From assembly GCA_018969115.1 (NCBI GenBank), contig JAGWYZ010000005.1, forward strand, positions 1 through 42,388: DNA of 42,388 nt, in the 5' to 3' direction. The position numbers and the translations under genes are program-made. Below the pieces are notes generated by a model, which was given only the letters and a program-made list of their open reading frames with translations, did not search any database and was not told where the DNA came from. This document shows, one piece after another, positions 42,361-42,388 of this stretch (within the stretch, counting starts at the first letter, position 1; each line of letters begins with the position of its first letter). Source of the DNA: Chloroflexota bacterium (lineage in GTDB: Bacteria > Chloroflexota > Anaerolineae > J036 > Brachytrichaceae).

Positions 42361-42388
42361 GCAAACAAGGTTTTGTCGATTTCACTAT
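42361..42388 (+). repeat. Left arm of another palindromic element, cut by the window end
   Basis: The last bases, AACAAGGTTTTGTCGATTTCACTAT read from 42364, match the left outer arm of the family (AACAA, TTTT, GATTTCACTA). The right arm would lie beyond the window. Confidence 0.55.

Overview
The window looks like a chromosomal segment of a Chloroflexota-type bacterium (inference from gene content, no marker gene is present). Reasons: moderate GC; a MurA with aspartate in place of the catalytic cysteine; an enoyl-ACP reductase of the FabL type; many lipoproteins and secreted proteins with long Pro/Thr/Ala linkers; an M23 peptidase with the extra N-terminal module common in that phylum; an SGNH-like protein with bacterial SH3 domains; and several genes without a Shine-Dalgarno sequence that have a -10-like hexamer 7-11 nt before the start codon. 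There is no rRNA, CRISPR array, prophage or intact insertion sequence. One tRNA (Gln, TTG) is present.

Layout. 1-2.6 kb (minus): truncated ABC-2 permease, then fabF-rnc, translationally overlapped. 2.7-4.6 kb: tRNA-Gln with terminator, then UDP-glucose dehydrogenase. 4.8-8.7 kb: a surface/O-acylation neighbourhood (divergent SGNH-like SH3 protein, small lipoprotein, MBOAT acyltransferase). 8.9-12.3 kb (minus): two related lipoproteins sharing a module with an invariant NCCPSG motif. 12.4-15.9 kb (plus): flavin disulfide reductase, small membrane protein, MFS transporter. 16.5-20.5 kb: two SDR enzymes (the second FabL) flanking GDPD and murA. 20.6-22.9 kb: aminotransferase, DUF1330 protein, AlkA-like glycosylase, a broken lipoprotein gene. 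22.9-29.3 kb: cysteine desulfurase, polytopic membrane protein, C39-like/TPR lipoprotein, split chromate transporter, glycosyltransferase. 29.4-33.1 kb: dcd, M23 peptidase, an agmatinase/arginase-family enzyme overlapping a deoxynucleoside kinase. 33.2-34.8 kb: second ABC-2 permease and a gene graveyard (decayed phnE tail joined to a decayed IS4-like transposase tail). 34.8-37.3 kb: CitE-like lyase plus MaoC hydratase, divergent from rocF arginase. 37.7-42.3 kb: ThuA-like protein, uppP, a large PPC-repeat surface protein and a membrane protein.

Cell-envelope themes recur: MurA and UppP serve peptidoglycan precursor synthesis and lipid carrier recycling; FabF and FabL serve fatty-acid elongation; Ugd, the glycosyltransferase and MBOAT fit surface polysaccharide synthesis and acylation; many other products are exported.

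The most striking non-coding signal is a dispersed family of long, nearly perfect palindromes, about ten in 42 kb and all intergenic. They share an outer stem core (GATTTCACTA or its relatives) but have different inner arms that stay self-complementary, with up to 40 bp of uninterrupted pairing. Three copies also share outer flanks that define a discrete element of 112-114 bp. A second layer consists of spacers built from locally repeated short words and their reverse complements, several forming 11-27 bp stems. In at least two genes (rnc and the MaoC gene) these words encode the last residues of the protein.
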